DNA from: Yponomeuta sedellus
Taxonomy: Eukaryota > Arthropoda > Insecta > Lepidoptera > Yponomeutidae
Assembly: GCA_934045075.1 (NCBI GenBank)
Contig: OW203725.1
Location: 14,444,269-14,508,268, forward strand
DNA length: 64,000 nucleotides
Direction: 5' to 3'
Shown one piece after another: positions 1-9,467 of this stretch; position 1 is the first letter of the stretch; each line of letters starts with the position of its first letter. Made by a program: the position numbers and the translations under genes. The notes under the pieces were generated by a model that did no database searches, had not been told where the DNA came from, and saw nothing but the letters and a program-made list of their open reading frames with translations.

Positions 1-2
1 GC

Positions 3-521
3 TGTTATGCATGAGCATTCACCACCTCCCTCCCCCGTGTCCTCCGGAGGGTGCCCTTTATAGGGATAAAAAAAAAACGCGCTGTCAGTTTCGTTTGGAA
101 TAGCGAAGAGTGAACTTCGAGCGAACATACCTGCGATACGAGCGATAAGAAGAAGAAGAAGAAGTATATTTATTTACGAACACAATACTAAAAAACGAAC
201 ATACCGAAACGGACTAATAACAATGAAATTAAATACGAACACAAGTAAAAACAATAGAAACAATTATACGTAAAAATTAAAATAAAAACAACAATTATAA
301 ACATAAAACAACAGTAATGACAGATATTGGTTTTCAGTATTGAGCCCCTAAACGATAACCTACGACCTCAGCGATACTATTGGACTTCGATTGAACCTGC
401 GATTGGAATCTACGTGTGGACTTCGTGTCGTGAAGACCTGCAGTCCAGACCCTGCGTGAATAAATTCTAAGAAGTTGTCATTGGCGTTTTATATCCAAAT
501 CCAGAACCCTAGCCCGTAACA
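3..521 (+). mobile_element. Probable LTR of a retrotransposon at the window edge
   Basis: The block opens TGTTATGC and closes CCCGTAACA, the TG...CA ends expected of an LTR. It has a TATA-like stretch (ctttatagggata, about 56-68) and an AATAAA signal near 463-468, in the order promoter then polyadenylation signal expected for a plus-strand LTR. No primer site follows it and no purine tract can be read before it, because only two bases precede it. It is therefore either a 3' LTR of an element lying to the left or a solo LTR. The superfamily is not determined. No second copy exists in the window to prove it. Confidence 0.4.
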
Positions 522-2415
522 ATATGAACATTTACAATGGCTATTTTTGCTATTTGCTGTCATGTAATTGTAATTTAAAACTGTACTATAAAGGTTTGTA
601 TAAAAATCTATGGTCTATAAAAATCAATATTCAAAATTATATACCTACGTTTTTCTACTGTGTCCCACTTTCGACGAAAGAATTCCGCGTTTTTCACTCA
701 AAAATTGTCAAAGTGCCGCCGCGCCGTGCCAAAACCCACTGGTAACTCAGCTAGACATCCCCTTTATTTCCAAATCAAAAAATACTATCCTTCCCGTGTC
801 GCCTCTTGGTCGGTTTTGTTAAGATTTGTTCTTTTATTGCCAAATTAAGAACAATATTGTACCTAGTAAGAGTGAGAAGTGGACCTGAATGTACTCCAAA
901 ATGTAGATTGTGTATTTATTTTTTGTTTTAATACCCCCGTAAGCAGGAAATAAATAAATTACTTATTTACTACATTAAGAAAAAAATACGAATTCAAAGT
1001 GTTGTTGCCAGATAGATTTTACACTCAACACAACATGCAAGTCATTTATGCTCGACACTGCTAATTATTTGTAAATGATAGTCAAAACTTTACCATGCTG
1101 CCTACCAATTTACCTGCCAAGGTTTTCAGCATATTACAATATTTTTTTTAATACACCATTCCTAAATACATCAAATAGTTATCATAATTTTTCAAAAGCT
1201 AAAATATAGTGAAATTCACGTAGTGCATAATATAATGCACTACGTGAATTTCACTATATTTTAAATCAATATCAGAACCTCCAAAAAATTATCCTGCAAA
1301 GAAGAATTAAATGCACATTGTTTTGCAGTTATTGCTGTAACATTACAAAAGCTATTATTAGTATTATTAGTAAGGATAAGCTATTTATTAGTAAGGACTA
1401 GAACAAATTTTCTTATTTGGGTATGAACTAGTAGCGTTTTTATACAATGATTGATTTTACCAAAGCCCTCTAACGGGACTGAAGAACTAAAGCAAGAGAT
1501 AAGTTTCCCAAGCTAAGTAGTAAGGAATATCTTATTTTAAACATGGTTATATGCTACCAAAGGCTCAAATATCGTTATCTTCATAAAACACACTTGTAAA
1601 ACATTGTGTCATGTTCCATCGTTTGTTGATTCCAATGACATACTGTAGTAATACCACTAAACCTTTATAAATAGCTAACCGCCTGCCTTCTGTTAACAAT
1701 CCAGTTAATGATAACTCCTCTCTGAAAGAAGTTCCGTGCCCTGCAGTGGGACTTATTTGTGCTACATGAGAAAACACGTTTTATTATAATTCTTTGAGTA
1801 GAACTATCTAAATGATTAGGATAAATCCTTCCAAGATTCACTGTCCGAACGAATTATTGCATATTACACATTAATTTAACTGCGTGAGCATACCTAATAA
1901 AATGTACGTAAGTAGGTATAACATTTTTTTTTATTTGGTGCTAAATTTATTGCCCAAAAAAATACATAAAAAAGCCTAGGCTCCAGCCTACTTCGCTTGC
2001 TAGTAAATCCACCACAGATCAAATTTCTACACCATACTTTAGCCAATTTGCTAAAAATTAAGTGTTAAAAAATTGCTGAAAATTAAGTGTTTCATACACT
2101 CAGTTGTAATTCAAATTGTTGTTGTATTTAGTTGAAATACGCCTTCAGTTTCCGATAGGCTCCTTAATTCAATAAGTCATCAATAAGTTCAATACTACTA
2201 CAGGTAAGATAAAACTTTCTAAGTAGTTACTTCTAATTTATTACATTTAATTATGCACAACACCAAGAGAATAATCTGTAAAATGGTCATGTGGACACTA
2301 TATAATATGTGTACAAATGATATTTTGTACACATAATAGAGACCTGTTTCTTTACCACTGCTGCAAACCTCTAAGGTTTCCTGGAAGAAATTCAAAGCTA
2401 AATAATGTCACTTAC
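522..2415. other. Non-coding stretch, probably intron 2 of the phosphatidylserine synthase gene
   Basis: The stretch lies downstream, on the minus strand, of a good splice donor closing exon 2 of phosphatidylserine synthase, so most of it is probably intron. I looked for the next exon of that gene and did not find one, so it must lie left of the window. A 70-codon open frame on the minus strand at 1565-1777 resembles nothing I know. A perfect palindrome is listed separately. Confidence 0.5.
1200..1263. repeat. Perfect palindrome, 29-bp arms and 6-bp loop
   Basis: Bases 1200-1228 are the exact reverse complement of 1235-1263, with the loop aatata between them. It would fold into a hairpin with no mismatches. 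It may be the remains of a small MITE or a cruciform-forming site. No coding sequence overlaps it. Confidence 0.9.
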
Positions 2416-2674
2416 TTTATCCATATCAATGTGGAAGTTTCGGAGGTTGGGGTCCACCCAATACATTATTTCATATACTGAATTGTAGCTTTGGAACAAG
2501 AGAAAAAGAAGGGCGAGTAAGTAGAGAACAGACATTCCGAACACCATTCTCCAAACTGCAGGATGAGGACGTGTAAATGGGCCATTTGGGAATGTCAGAA
2601 CTGATACTATCAGAAAAAAAAATATCACGCAGCATATTCCTGACCATATGTTGTCTTCAGTACTGGACTCATCT
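2416..2674 (-). CDS. Phosphatidylserine synthase, exon 2
   Basis: This is an internal exon of the base-exchange phosphatidylserine synthase family (PTDSS1/PTDSS2-like), a multi-pass ER membrane enzyme that swaps the head group of phosphatidylcholine or phosphatidylethanolamine for serine. The acceptor is tttctgtttcag before 2674 and the donor is AAA|GTAAGT at 2416/2415. It joins exon 1 in phase, giving FVR then [12 protein letters not shown] across the junction. It contains the family hallmark [19 protein letters not shown] and the run [16 protein letters not shown], two hydrophobic membrane segments, and ends near [13 protein letters not shown]. The match to animal PTDSS1 is strong and continuous. 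The remaining exons, including most of the catalytic region, lie outside the window on the left. Confidence 0.93.
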
Positions 2675-2914
2675 CTGAAACAGAAACATTATATGTAATT
2701 AGCGTAAAAACAACAAAATAATTCTTGTTAGTCGATTTGGAAAGTTAGTCACTAGTGGTAAAGGCAAGTTTTTAAGGCTGGAAGAGACAACTGTAAGTGT
2801 AGCTAAAGGTAGGGTTGTGAGCAAATTGGCTTTTCTCACCAATTTGATTACGAGCAGCCTTTGCCCTCAGGTCTTACTGTTCCTAACTAAGCTGTAAAAT
2901 AGAAGAATACAAAC

Positions 2915-3081
2915 CTTACAAAGGCCGTATAGATGACTGCGGCGATCGAGACCGCGAGAAGTGTTATAGTATGAGGTTTATAAAAGAATTGCAGAGATAT
3001 GTCGTCCACGGGTCTTTCGTTAATGGAACTAAACGCGTCCATGATACTTGAGGTTAGAGTACTTGTACTGGTTTTTTTCAT
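2915..3081 (-). CDS. Phosphatidylserine synthase, exon 1 (start codon)
   Basis: This is the first coding exon of the same gene. The ATG is at 3079-3081; an in-frame GTG slightly upstream is not a credible eukaryotic start. The frame gives a short Ser/Thr-rich leader, then NERPVDDISLQFFYKPHT and the first membrane segment ITLLAVSIAAVIYTAF, then ends VR at AAG|GTTTGT (2915/2914). The intron of about 240 bp to exon 2 keeps the frame. The motif order matches the cytosolic N-terminus and first transmembrane helix of PTDSS1-type enzymes. The exon 1 to exon 2 frame is intact, so this is likely a live gene. Confidence 0.92.
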
Positions 3082-3404
3082 AGTGGACACGATATTAACA
3101 AACTGGTTAAATTATATTATCTGAATAATATTTTACTACAGAAGAACGTTTCGATACATAATCTCATTGCGTAAAACACACCAGAATTTACATCATGAAC
3201 CGTCTCACCACAGAGTACATTGTTGAACCGTCTGAAATGATCAATCAAATGACCCAAGGTCTGAAACTCAGACTAATGAATAACATTGAGGTGAGGTCTG
3301 AACTGAAGCGTCTTCCTTCAGCGAAAATCACAATCACAAAGCAAACGTCCTCAGAAAGAACAACTAAAGCTGAGACCGTAGATAGTCCCCGTAGTGTCCC
3401 TCTA
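3082..3404. other. Upstream region of the phosphatidylserine synthase gene, cut by LINE A
   Basis: The region holds the expected promoter and 5' UTR of the minus-strand gene. No clear TATA box is visible. A divergent plus-strand frame opens at an ATG at 3195 and runs across the LINE insertion point. Its first 70 codons are not recognisable and its codons after about 3405 belong to the insertion, so I do not call it a gene. The pre-insertion sequence continues at 8642. Confidence 0.4.
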
Positions 3405-3571
3405 CGGCTGTGTGGTGTTTTTTTTTTTTTTAATAAAGGGTTTTACGGCCCTGGATCCGTGTCCTTTTGAGCCTTGAGTATTGTATTAGTTTTTTATAGT
3501 ATTAGTTTTCAGATAAGAGCACTTATCACTTCCGTATCACTTCACTATAATGTTCAGTTTTTCCAGTCACT

Positions 3572-6500
3572 TTAAATTTTTATTCCACTGTTCATAATGA
3601 ATTTATATAAGGGGGCGAAAAAGGTAGGATTGCTAAGTAGATTTGGAAGAAGAGTTGGTGTAGGGACACCCGTTTCGCAGCTGATTGTGTCAAGTTCCGT
3701 GATAAGTATTAATCTGTGCAATTTAAATTCTTGACAGTTGAGCACGAGATGGTTTAGGTCGGCGTTTTCAGTTCCACAGTAAATGCAGTTCGAATCTTGG
3801 GCTAGGCTGAGTCTATAAAGGTGAGCTTGGGTTTGGCAGTGGCCGAATCTCATTCTGTTTAGGGTGGTTATGTATTTCCGGCAGTTTATGTCTTTTTTCC
3901 GATGGTACCAAGGTTGGGCGGGCGGGCTTCCTTGGATGTCTCTATACCAGCTTCCTTTCTCTTTACTGATCTCATTCCAGTAGTTGCACCATATTGCTTT
4001 CAGATTCTCATTCAGATGAACATGGAGATCAGTAAATGGCAATTTGAGGTCTGTAGAGTGATCCTCGTCAGGGTCCAGATTTGCAGCTCGATCGACGACT
4101 TCATTTCCAGTGATACCCCGGTGAGCAGGTACCCACATTAACTTAACTACCTTACCACTAACTAACAAACTATTTAACAAATTCTTTATATTATAGATGA
4201 GATAATTTACATTATAACGAAGGCAGTTACCTTCTAAAGCTAATAATACACTGAGTGAGTCAGTAAATATAATTATATTACAAGTATCAATATTTTGAAC
4301 GTAAATTAAAGCTTGATGGATAGCATAAGCTTCGGCGGTAAAAATGCTACATCTAGTGTCAATTTTAAAACATTTAGTTTTCTTTAACTGAGGGTCAAAA
4401 AATGCTGAGTTTACCCTATCAACTGTTTTAGAGCCATCAGTATAGATGGAATACAGATGATTATTTTCCAGGAAAGCAAGTAAATCTTGTTGGTTCGTAA
4501 TGCATGGTTTATGTACAAAATTATTTTTCAATAGAATATCGAGATCCATCCTATAGAGGGGCCACAAATTATCCTGATGCAAATTTTTTGTTAAATCATT
4601 CAAATGTAAAACTATTCTTAATAAGGTTGGTATGTTACCATTTAATATCTGATTAAAATTTGCATAAGGAGCCACTGAATTGCCCAATTCAGTGGCATGC
4701 ATTGGTAAAATGTGATCTAAGACAACTCTATTATTTTTAGTTAACATTTTCAAACAGAACCTTTCAGCTAGCTGTAGACGTCTAAGATGTAAAGGGGGAA
4801 TGCAAGCCTCACATTGCATTGCATTAATTGGAGTAGAGCACATAGCCCCTGTAATAATTCTCAAAGCTTTATTCTGAATAACTTCTAATTTCTTCAGCAA
4901 AGCAAGGCTTGCCCCCATATAAGCAATTGAGCTATAATCGAAATGGCTGCGCATAATGCTCTTATATAACATAGATAATATTTTTGGGTCAGACCCCCAA
5001 TGTACTCCTGCCAGAGACCGAAGTATATTAAGGGCTTTGGAGGCGTTTTTGATGATATAATTTATGTGAGATTCAAATGTTAGCCTATGATCCAGCAATA
5101 TACCAAGAAACTTCTTTTCTTTCAACCAAGGTATAGGGAGATTATTGTATTCTACCAAACTATTACAAGGAGAAAGCCTTTTGGAGAAAAGCATAGCTCC
5201 ACTCTTTAATGGATTTATAACCAATTTGAGCTTATTAAAATAATAATTATGCACTTGAGAGAGGGCTAAATTTAAATTATTTACAGCTATATTTACATCC
5301 TTATGTACAGAGTATATTAACAAATCATCTGCATACTGCAGGAATTGAACTCCAGTCTGGGTCAGATATTTATTTATCTGAGATGTATAAATATTGTACA
5401 ATAAAGGGGATATGGTTGCTCCTTGCATAGTACCTTTAAAAACTTGTCCTGGTCCGTGTAGTATGTTGTTAAATTTAACATACATAGTCCTATCATAAAG
5501 AAAATGAAATATCCATTTACAGACATGTCCTGGCATACCAATCTCTGATAAAATTCCTGCCAATACAGATGGATCAACATTATCAAAAGCTCCCTGTACA
5601 TCAAGAAATGCACATACGGTGGCTGATTGGCTGTGAAAGGAATTCCTGATGTCAGAGATGAGTGAAGTAAAGCTCTCTGTAGCACTACGACCCTTCCTGA
5701 AGCCGAATTGCTGCTCTGGTAAGATTTTATTCTGCTCTACGTAATGGTCTAATCTGGTTTTAAGCATAAACTCAAACAATTTACCTACACATGAGGATAA
5801 AGAAATTGGTCTATATGAATTAAAGTCATCACTAGACTTGTCTGGTTTCAATATAGGAATAACGCATTGTGTTTTCCAAGCTTCAGGAATGGACTGAGTC
5901 ATCCACAATACATTGTACATTTCCAATAACGATTTTTGGGCATCAACATGCATGTTCCTAATAAGCTTGTAAGGAATGTCATCTAATCCTGGGGTTGTAT
6001 CTTTTCTATATTTGATAGCAAATGTGAATTCTGCAAAGGAAAATGGTTCTGAAAGATGAGCACAATTACTATTCCCTGTGTTATTAAAGATTTCATTTAA
6101 TGAGTTTATGTCTATGTTTTTTTCAGGAGGAGACGGTGGAGCATATTTATCAATGAAGGCTGGAATCCATTCGTCGTTTTTGGGCATTTTGGGTAATGTT
6201 ACACGTTTGAATCTTTTGATGTAATTCCAAATAGTGCTTATAGGTGTATACCTGTTAAAAGATTCAACTAATTTAGTCCATCCGTATTTCTTCTTTTCTT
6301 TTAATAATCTTTTTTTAAAAGCATTTAATTTTTTATATTCAATGTAACTCGACATATTACCATTACTTCTATACATATTTAGAGCTTCTTTACTTTTATT
6401 AACAGCATCTGAGCATTCATTGTCCCACCAAGGAACAGGCTTTTTAATGACAATGCTATTAGTTTTCCTTAGCTTTGGAATAGTGACATCTTTAATCTGA

Positions 6501-7333
6501 TTAAGTTCTTCGCAAAAATCATTGTAAGTTTTGACTGGGTTACTACTGTCTATATTAAATTGCCCTAATATTCTCTCTGTTTCAGATGCATAAGCCTGCC
6601 AATCTGCTTTATTATAAAGATATCGATCAGCGGAATTACCAATATCGTATTTATGAATTGTGGTGTGAATTGTTATAACTGTTGGAAAATGATAGCTGCC
6701 CATCGCATCATCATGAACCGTCCACTCGCAAAGAGGAGCAACAGAAGGACTGACAGAAGAAATATCAATTGCAGAAGGCATTTTAGAAGGACTACCTACA
6801 GTGGTAGGAAAACCAGTGTTTAATATACATAGATCATACTCATCGAGTGTGTTATAGATCTCATTACCGCGAGAGTTAGACCTCAAACACCCAAAAGCGA
6901 CGTGATGGGCGTTGAGATCGCCCGAAAAAAGCATTGGTTTCGGTAACATATTCAAAATCTGTTTGAGTCTTCTGCACTGAAATCTACGGTTATCATTAGG
7001 AGGCGGTATATAACTACAGAGAATTGATAAATTACCAGCATTGGTTTGTAAGATTATTGCAGCAGAATGCATAAAATTGTAAAAAGGAACAGAGACAGTA
7101 GAGAATTTCAAATTGGATTTAACTAAAATTGCTACACCTCCTCGTCCATCTTTCCCGTCTTGTCGAATTATATTGTAATTAGGAATATTAAAAGTGCTAT
7201 TGTTCCTAAGCCAAGTCTCATTTAAAAGACAAACGTCTACATCATTATTTAATAAAAATGAAATTAATAATGGCTTCTTGTTAATAACTCCTTCTACATT
7301 AAACTGTACTATTGTAATAAATGATTTATCCAT
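3572..7333 (-). CDS. LINE A ORF2: endonuclease, reverse transcriptase, RNase H
   Basis: A 1253-residue polyprotein that nicks target DNA and copies the element RNA at the nick. The N-terminal ~225 residues are an APE-type endonuclease, with LLNETWL, SGDLNAHH and the GSYHFP histidine motif. The reverse transcriptase lies at about 440-720, with YRPISLSSC, QFGFRKGRSA, FLDVQGAFDNVDP, GTMQGATISPL and the catalytic YADD near residue 667. RNase H follows at about 960-1080 with TDGSKT, FTAEAYAI, FTDSLSV and WVPAHRGITGNE, covering all four acidic positions. The C-terminus carries a CX2C...HX4C zinc finger near 1186. No stop or frameshift is present. The ATG at 7333 overlaps the ORF1 stop by 8 bases. 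Confidence 0.97.
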   Translation of the reverse strand: MDKSFITIVQFNVEGVINKKPLLISFLLNNDVDVCLLNETWLRNNSTFNIPNYNIIRQDGKDGRGGVAILVKSNLKFSTVSVPFYNFMHSAAIILQTNAGNLSILCSYIPPPNDNRRFQCRRLKQILNMLPKPMLFSGDLNAHHVAFGCLRSNSRGNEIYNTLDEYDLCILNTGFPTTVGSPSKMPSAIDISSVSPSVAPLCEWTVHDDAMGSYHFPTVITIHTTIHKYDIGNSADRYLYNKADWQAYASETERILGQFNIDSSNPVKTYNDFCEELNQIKDVTIPKLRKTNSIVIKKPVPWWDNECSDAVNKSKEALNMYRSNGNMSSYIEYKKLNAFKKRLLKEKKKYGWTKLVESFNRYTPISTIWNYIKRFKRVTLPKMPKNDEWIPAFIDKYAPPSPPEKNIDINSLNEIFNNTGNSNCAHLSEPFSFAEFTFAIKYRKDTTPGLDDIPYKLIRNMHVDAQKSLLEMYNVLWMTQSIPEAWKTQCVIPILKPDKSSDDFNSYRPISLSSCVGKLFEFMLKTRLDHYVEQNKILPEQQFGFRKGRSATESFTSLISDIRNSFHSQSATVCAFLDVQGAFDNVDPSVLAGILSEIGMPGHVCKWIFHFLYDRTMYVKFNNILHGPGQVFKGTMQGATISPLLYNIYTSQINKYLTQTGVQFLQYADDLLIYSVHKDVNIAVNNLNLALSQVHNYYFNKLKLVINPLKSGAMLFSKRLSPCNSLVEYNNLPIPWLKEKKFLGILLDHRLTFESHINYIIKNASKALNILRSLAGVHWGSDPKILSMLYKSIMRSHFDYSSIAYMGASLALLKKLEVIQNKALRIITGAMCSTPINAMQCEACIPPLHLRRLQLAERFCLKMLTKNNRVVLDHILPMHATELGNSVAPYANFNQILNGNIPTLLRIVLHLNDLTKNLHQDNLWPLYRMDLDILLKNNFVHKPCITNQQDLLAFLENNHLYSIYTDGSKTVDRVNSAFFDPQLKKTKCFKIDTRCSIFTAEAYAIHQALIYVQNIDTCNIIIFTDSLSVLLALEGNCLRYNVNYLIYNIKNLLNSLLVSGKVVKLMWVPAHRGITGNEVVDRAANLDPDEDHSTDLKLPFTDLHVHLNENLKAIWCNYWNEISKEKGSWYRDIQGSPPAQPWYHRKKDINCRKYITTLNRMRFGHCQTQAHLYRLSLAQDSNCIYCGTENADLNHLVLNCQEFKLHRLILITELDTISCETGVPTPTLLPNLLSNPTFFAPLYKFIMNSGIKI

Positions 7334-8492
7334 TATTCTGTAGTGATTTAATCAACACTTCCTGCACAATGGAAGCATTGATTTTGGGCAAATTACCATT
7401 CGCCAATGTTACCAAAGCTCCCACCAAACCATTTAAGATGAAGTCGCTCTTGACTATTTCTTTGACTAAATTTGAATTTGAGATCACAAGTTGTGGAGGT
7501 TCTGTTACTATGGGTTTTGTGGGAGCCTTAGCAATCATTGGCGAAGGCTTGGCTTTCAGTGGAGGGAAGTTCGAGTTGTAGTTTTTGACAATATTGTCTT
7601 GTTTTTTGGCTGAAGCAGCAATTTTTGCATAGTTAGTCCTATTAACATGTTCTTCTAACTTGTTTTTTTTAACTGGACAGTCTCTGGAAATTGCCAAGTG
7701 AGGCCCTTGGCAGTTGATACATTTCAATTCATCCTCTTTGTCGCATTTTGTGAAGTGGTGCTCACCAGAGCAGATAGAGCACTTCTGCAGTCCTTTACAG
7801 AACTTCGCTCCATGGTTAAATCTGAAGCACTTAAAGCACTGCAGAAGTGGTGCTCTGTACTCATTGACCTTAAATCTATACAGATCTAGGTATACATACT
7901 CCGGTAGTGTCTGTGACAAGAAAGTCACAGACACTGAACTGTACGGAACAATTTCTCCGTTGACCTTGCGGGTAAAGCGCCTTACGCCTACAATTTCAAA
8001 TTCTGCTGCAAGTTTCTTAAACAGTTCTTCATTCGTGATACTTGTTGGAACGAAGCGAAGGACCCCAATAGTCTCTACAGACCTCGCGGGAATATAGGCT
8101 CTAAAGCCCTGTTTCTTCAGCAGTTCGTCATTCGTCAGGAAGTTGTTCGCATTGGAAGCTTGTCCAAAGCACACACCAATTTTATTAGCATTGATGCGCT
8201 TGATGCCCACCACGCCCTTGACGTCATTTTTGAAGATCGTGTTTAGCTGGTCAGGGTTTTTATTACCAATTTTGCCATTTTCGGATTCAACAAAGACAAT
8301 GAATTCATCGCTCACCAAATTTTCCGCGTACAGCCGCCTGTAACCTGGTTTCAGATATGGCTTGAATCCATCATCCTGCTGCTGCTCGCCGTGATGTTCG
8401 CGTCCATGGTCCTCAGTTCGCCCCCTCTTTAATTTGGGAGGAGGTTCATCCTCGGAAAGCCCAGGGGGCTTTGCCCCCGGGCAATCTTTCAT
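7326..8492 (-). CDS. LINE A ORF1: Gag-like RNA-binding protein
   Basis: A 388-residue nucleic-acid-binding protein expected to coat the element RNA in the ribonucleoprotein particle. The N-terminus is charged and Pro-rich. The middle resembles the RRM-like core of related ORF1 proteins (KRINANKIGVCF, VETIGVLRFVPTSI). Three zinc knuckles follow in tandem: CFKCFRFNHGAKFC, CSICSGEHHFTKC and CINCQGPHLAISRDC. The Lys-rich tail includes SNFPPLK. The ATG at 8492 is the first in the frame and follows a short 5' UTR. The frame ends TAA at 7326-7328, inside the first codons of ORF2. Confidence 0.95.
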   Translation of the reverse strand: MKDCPGAKPPGLSEDEPPPKLKRGRTEDHGREHHGEQQQDDGFKPYLKPGYRRLYAENLVSDEFIVFVESENGKIGNKNPDQLNTIFKNDVKGVVGIKRINANKIGVCFGQASNANNFLTNDELLKKQGFRAYIPARSVETIGVLRFVPTSITNEELFKKLAAEFEIVGVRRFTRKVNGEIVPYSSVSVTFLSQTLPEYVYLDLYRFKVNEYRAPLLQCFKCFRFNHGAKFCKGLQKCSICSGEHHFTKCDKEDELKCINCQGPHLAISRDCPVKKNKLEEHVNRTNYAKIAASAKKQDNIVKNYNSNFPPLKAKPSPMIAKAPTKPIVTEPPQLVISNSNLVKEIVKSDFILNGLVGALVTLANGNLPKINASIVQEVLIKSLQNNG

Positions 8493-8678
8493 CTCGCCGA
8501 ACCTAACGACGATGTTTTAAATACTTTTAGCGTAAGTTTATCGAGTTTTAACAATTTTCAGAAATATTTTTGAAAAATTTACAAAAAACGCGCCTATCCT
8601 CTTCAAAAGCCCGCCAAAAAAAAAAACCGGCTGTGTGGTGTGACTGTGATCACAGAGCATATAACTGTGATGTGTGAC

Positions 8679-9237
8679 CAGGGATGTTAGATACCAACTC
8701 TTGAATTATGGCACCAACCGCTCAAAATTATGGTATTTTTGAAAAAAATAAGGTACGGGTGGGAAAACTTTAATAAATTAAGTAAGTAGGTACTATTAAT
8801 TAAAGTATTAAAATTTCTTCGAATTTTCATAAATTCTTCAAACGAACACCCTACTCGCTTAGTTCTTTTCAATCTGTGCTATTCGCTACTGACTAAGTTC
8901 AACTTTTTGAAGAAAAATTGTTGATACAGCTACAAAGTTCACCTGTGAAGTTCACTTACAATCCACAGACTACAAAAACTATCACAGATATGAACGTTCT
9001 CATCAACTTACTGAACGAAATGAATGAATGATTTTTTTGTGTTGTTAGATATCGGTAGGTAAAAAACTCGTCAACAGCAAAAGCGAAAGATGAAAATATG
9101 TGATGCAAAAGTGCTTGTGATGAAAAATGGCAAAATTATGGTACTTTCGCGTACCATAATGGATGTATCATGGTACATGGTACGAACGACTGAATTATGG
9201 TACATGTACCATAATTATGACACGTATAACATCCCTG
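8679..9237. mobile_element. hAT-type MITE, copy 1 (559 bp)
   Basis: The ends are CAGGGATGTTA and TAACATCCCTG, terminal inverted repeats of the hAT type. An exact 8-bp target duplication, tgtgtgac, lies at 8671-8678 and 9238-9245, the size hAT transposases make. No transposase frame is present, so it needs one supplied elsewhere. Near both ends the motif TTATGGTAC or its complement recurs several times, as expected of subterminal binding sites. A second copy in opposite orientation is at 33053-33602. Confidence 0.93.
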
Positions 9238-9278
9238 TGTGTGACTAAAGCAAACGTCAAACAAAACCACAGACTACC

Positions 9279-9466
9279 TGTTGCGGACAGTTTCACCTCC
9301 TTTTTATTATTCTATGTTTTTACTGTCACATTTGTCAACCACTCTGTCTCATACTCCCTCTACGGTCTCATACCATTTTCTTGCCTACATTTTCCATTAA
9401 ATCTATTATTAGCGTTTTCCTTAGTTTCTCTTTAGTTTTCCTATACGGGTGGACCCGTAGCTAACA
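9279..9466 (+). repeat. 5' LTR of the BEL/Pao-type element
   Basis: 188 bp, TG...CA. Compared with the 3' LTR it carries an extra stretch of about 20 bp (ctccctctacggtctcatac) made by local duplication, and a small difference near its end. The LTRs are otherwise nearly identical, pointing to a young insertion. Confidence 0.92.
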
Positions 9467-9467
9467 T

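Larger units (their letters stand above)
3419..8627 (-). mobile_element. LINE A: full-length I-group non-LTR retrotransposon
   Basis: The element is about 5.2 kb and reads on the minus strand. A 14-bp target duplication, cggctgtgtggtgt, flanks it exactly at 3405-3418 and 8628-8641. The 3' end is a poly(A) tail, seen as a T run at about 3418-3431. There is a short 5' UTR of about 135 bp, then ORF1 (7326-8492) and ORF2 (3572-7333), both uninterrupted. The architecture is a zinc-knuckle Gag-like ORF1 followed by endonuclease, reverse transcriptase and RNase H in ORF2, which places it in the I group of LINEs; Jockey and CR1 types lack RNase H. Clean ends, a perfect target duplication and intact frames indicate recent insertion. 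Confidence 0.95.

Noticed and set aside
1565..1777. A 70-codon minus-strand frame as the next exon of phosphatidylserine synthase
   Set aside because: Its sequence does not resemble the conserved histidine-containing region expected for the third exon of this family.
3195..3470. A 91-codon plus-strand frame just upstream of phosphatidylserine synthase, as a divergent gene
   Set aside because: It runs through the LINE A target duplication and poly(T) and ends inside the insertion. The part before 3405 matches nothing I know and has no splice donor.
3902..4141. Plus-strand frame within LINE A
   Set aside because: It lies opposite the RNase H region of ORF2, which is clearly the coding strand. 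The same holds for other opposite-strand frames within the LINE and Copia genes.
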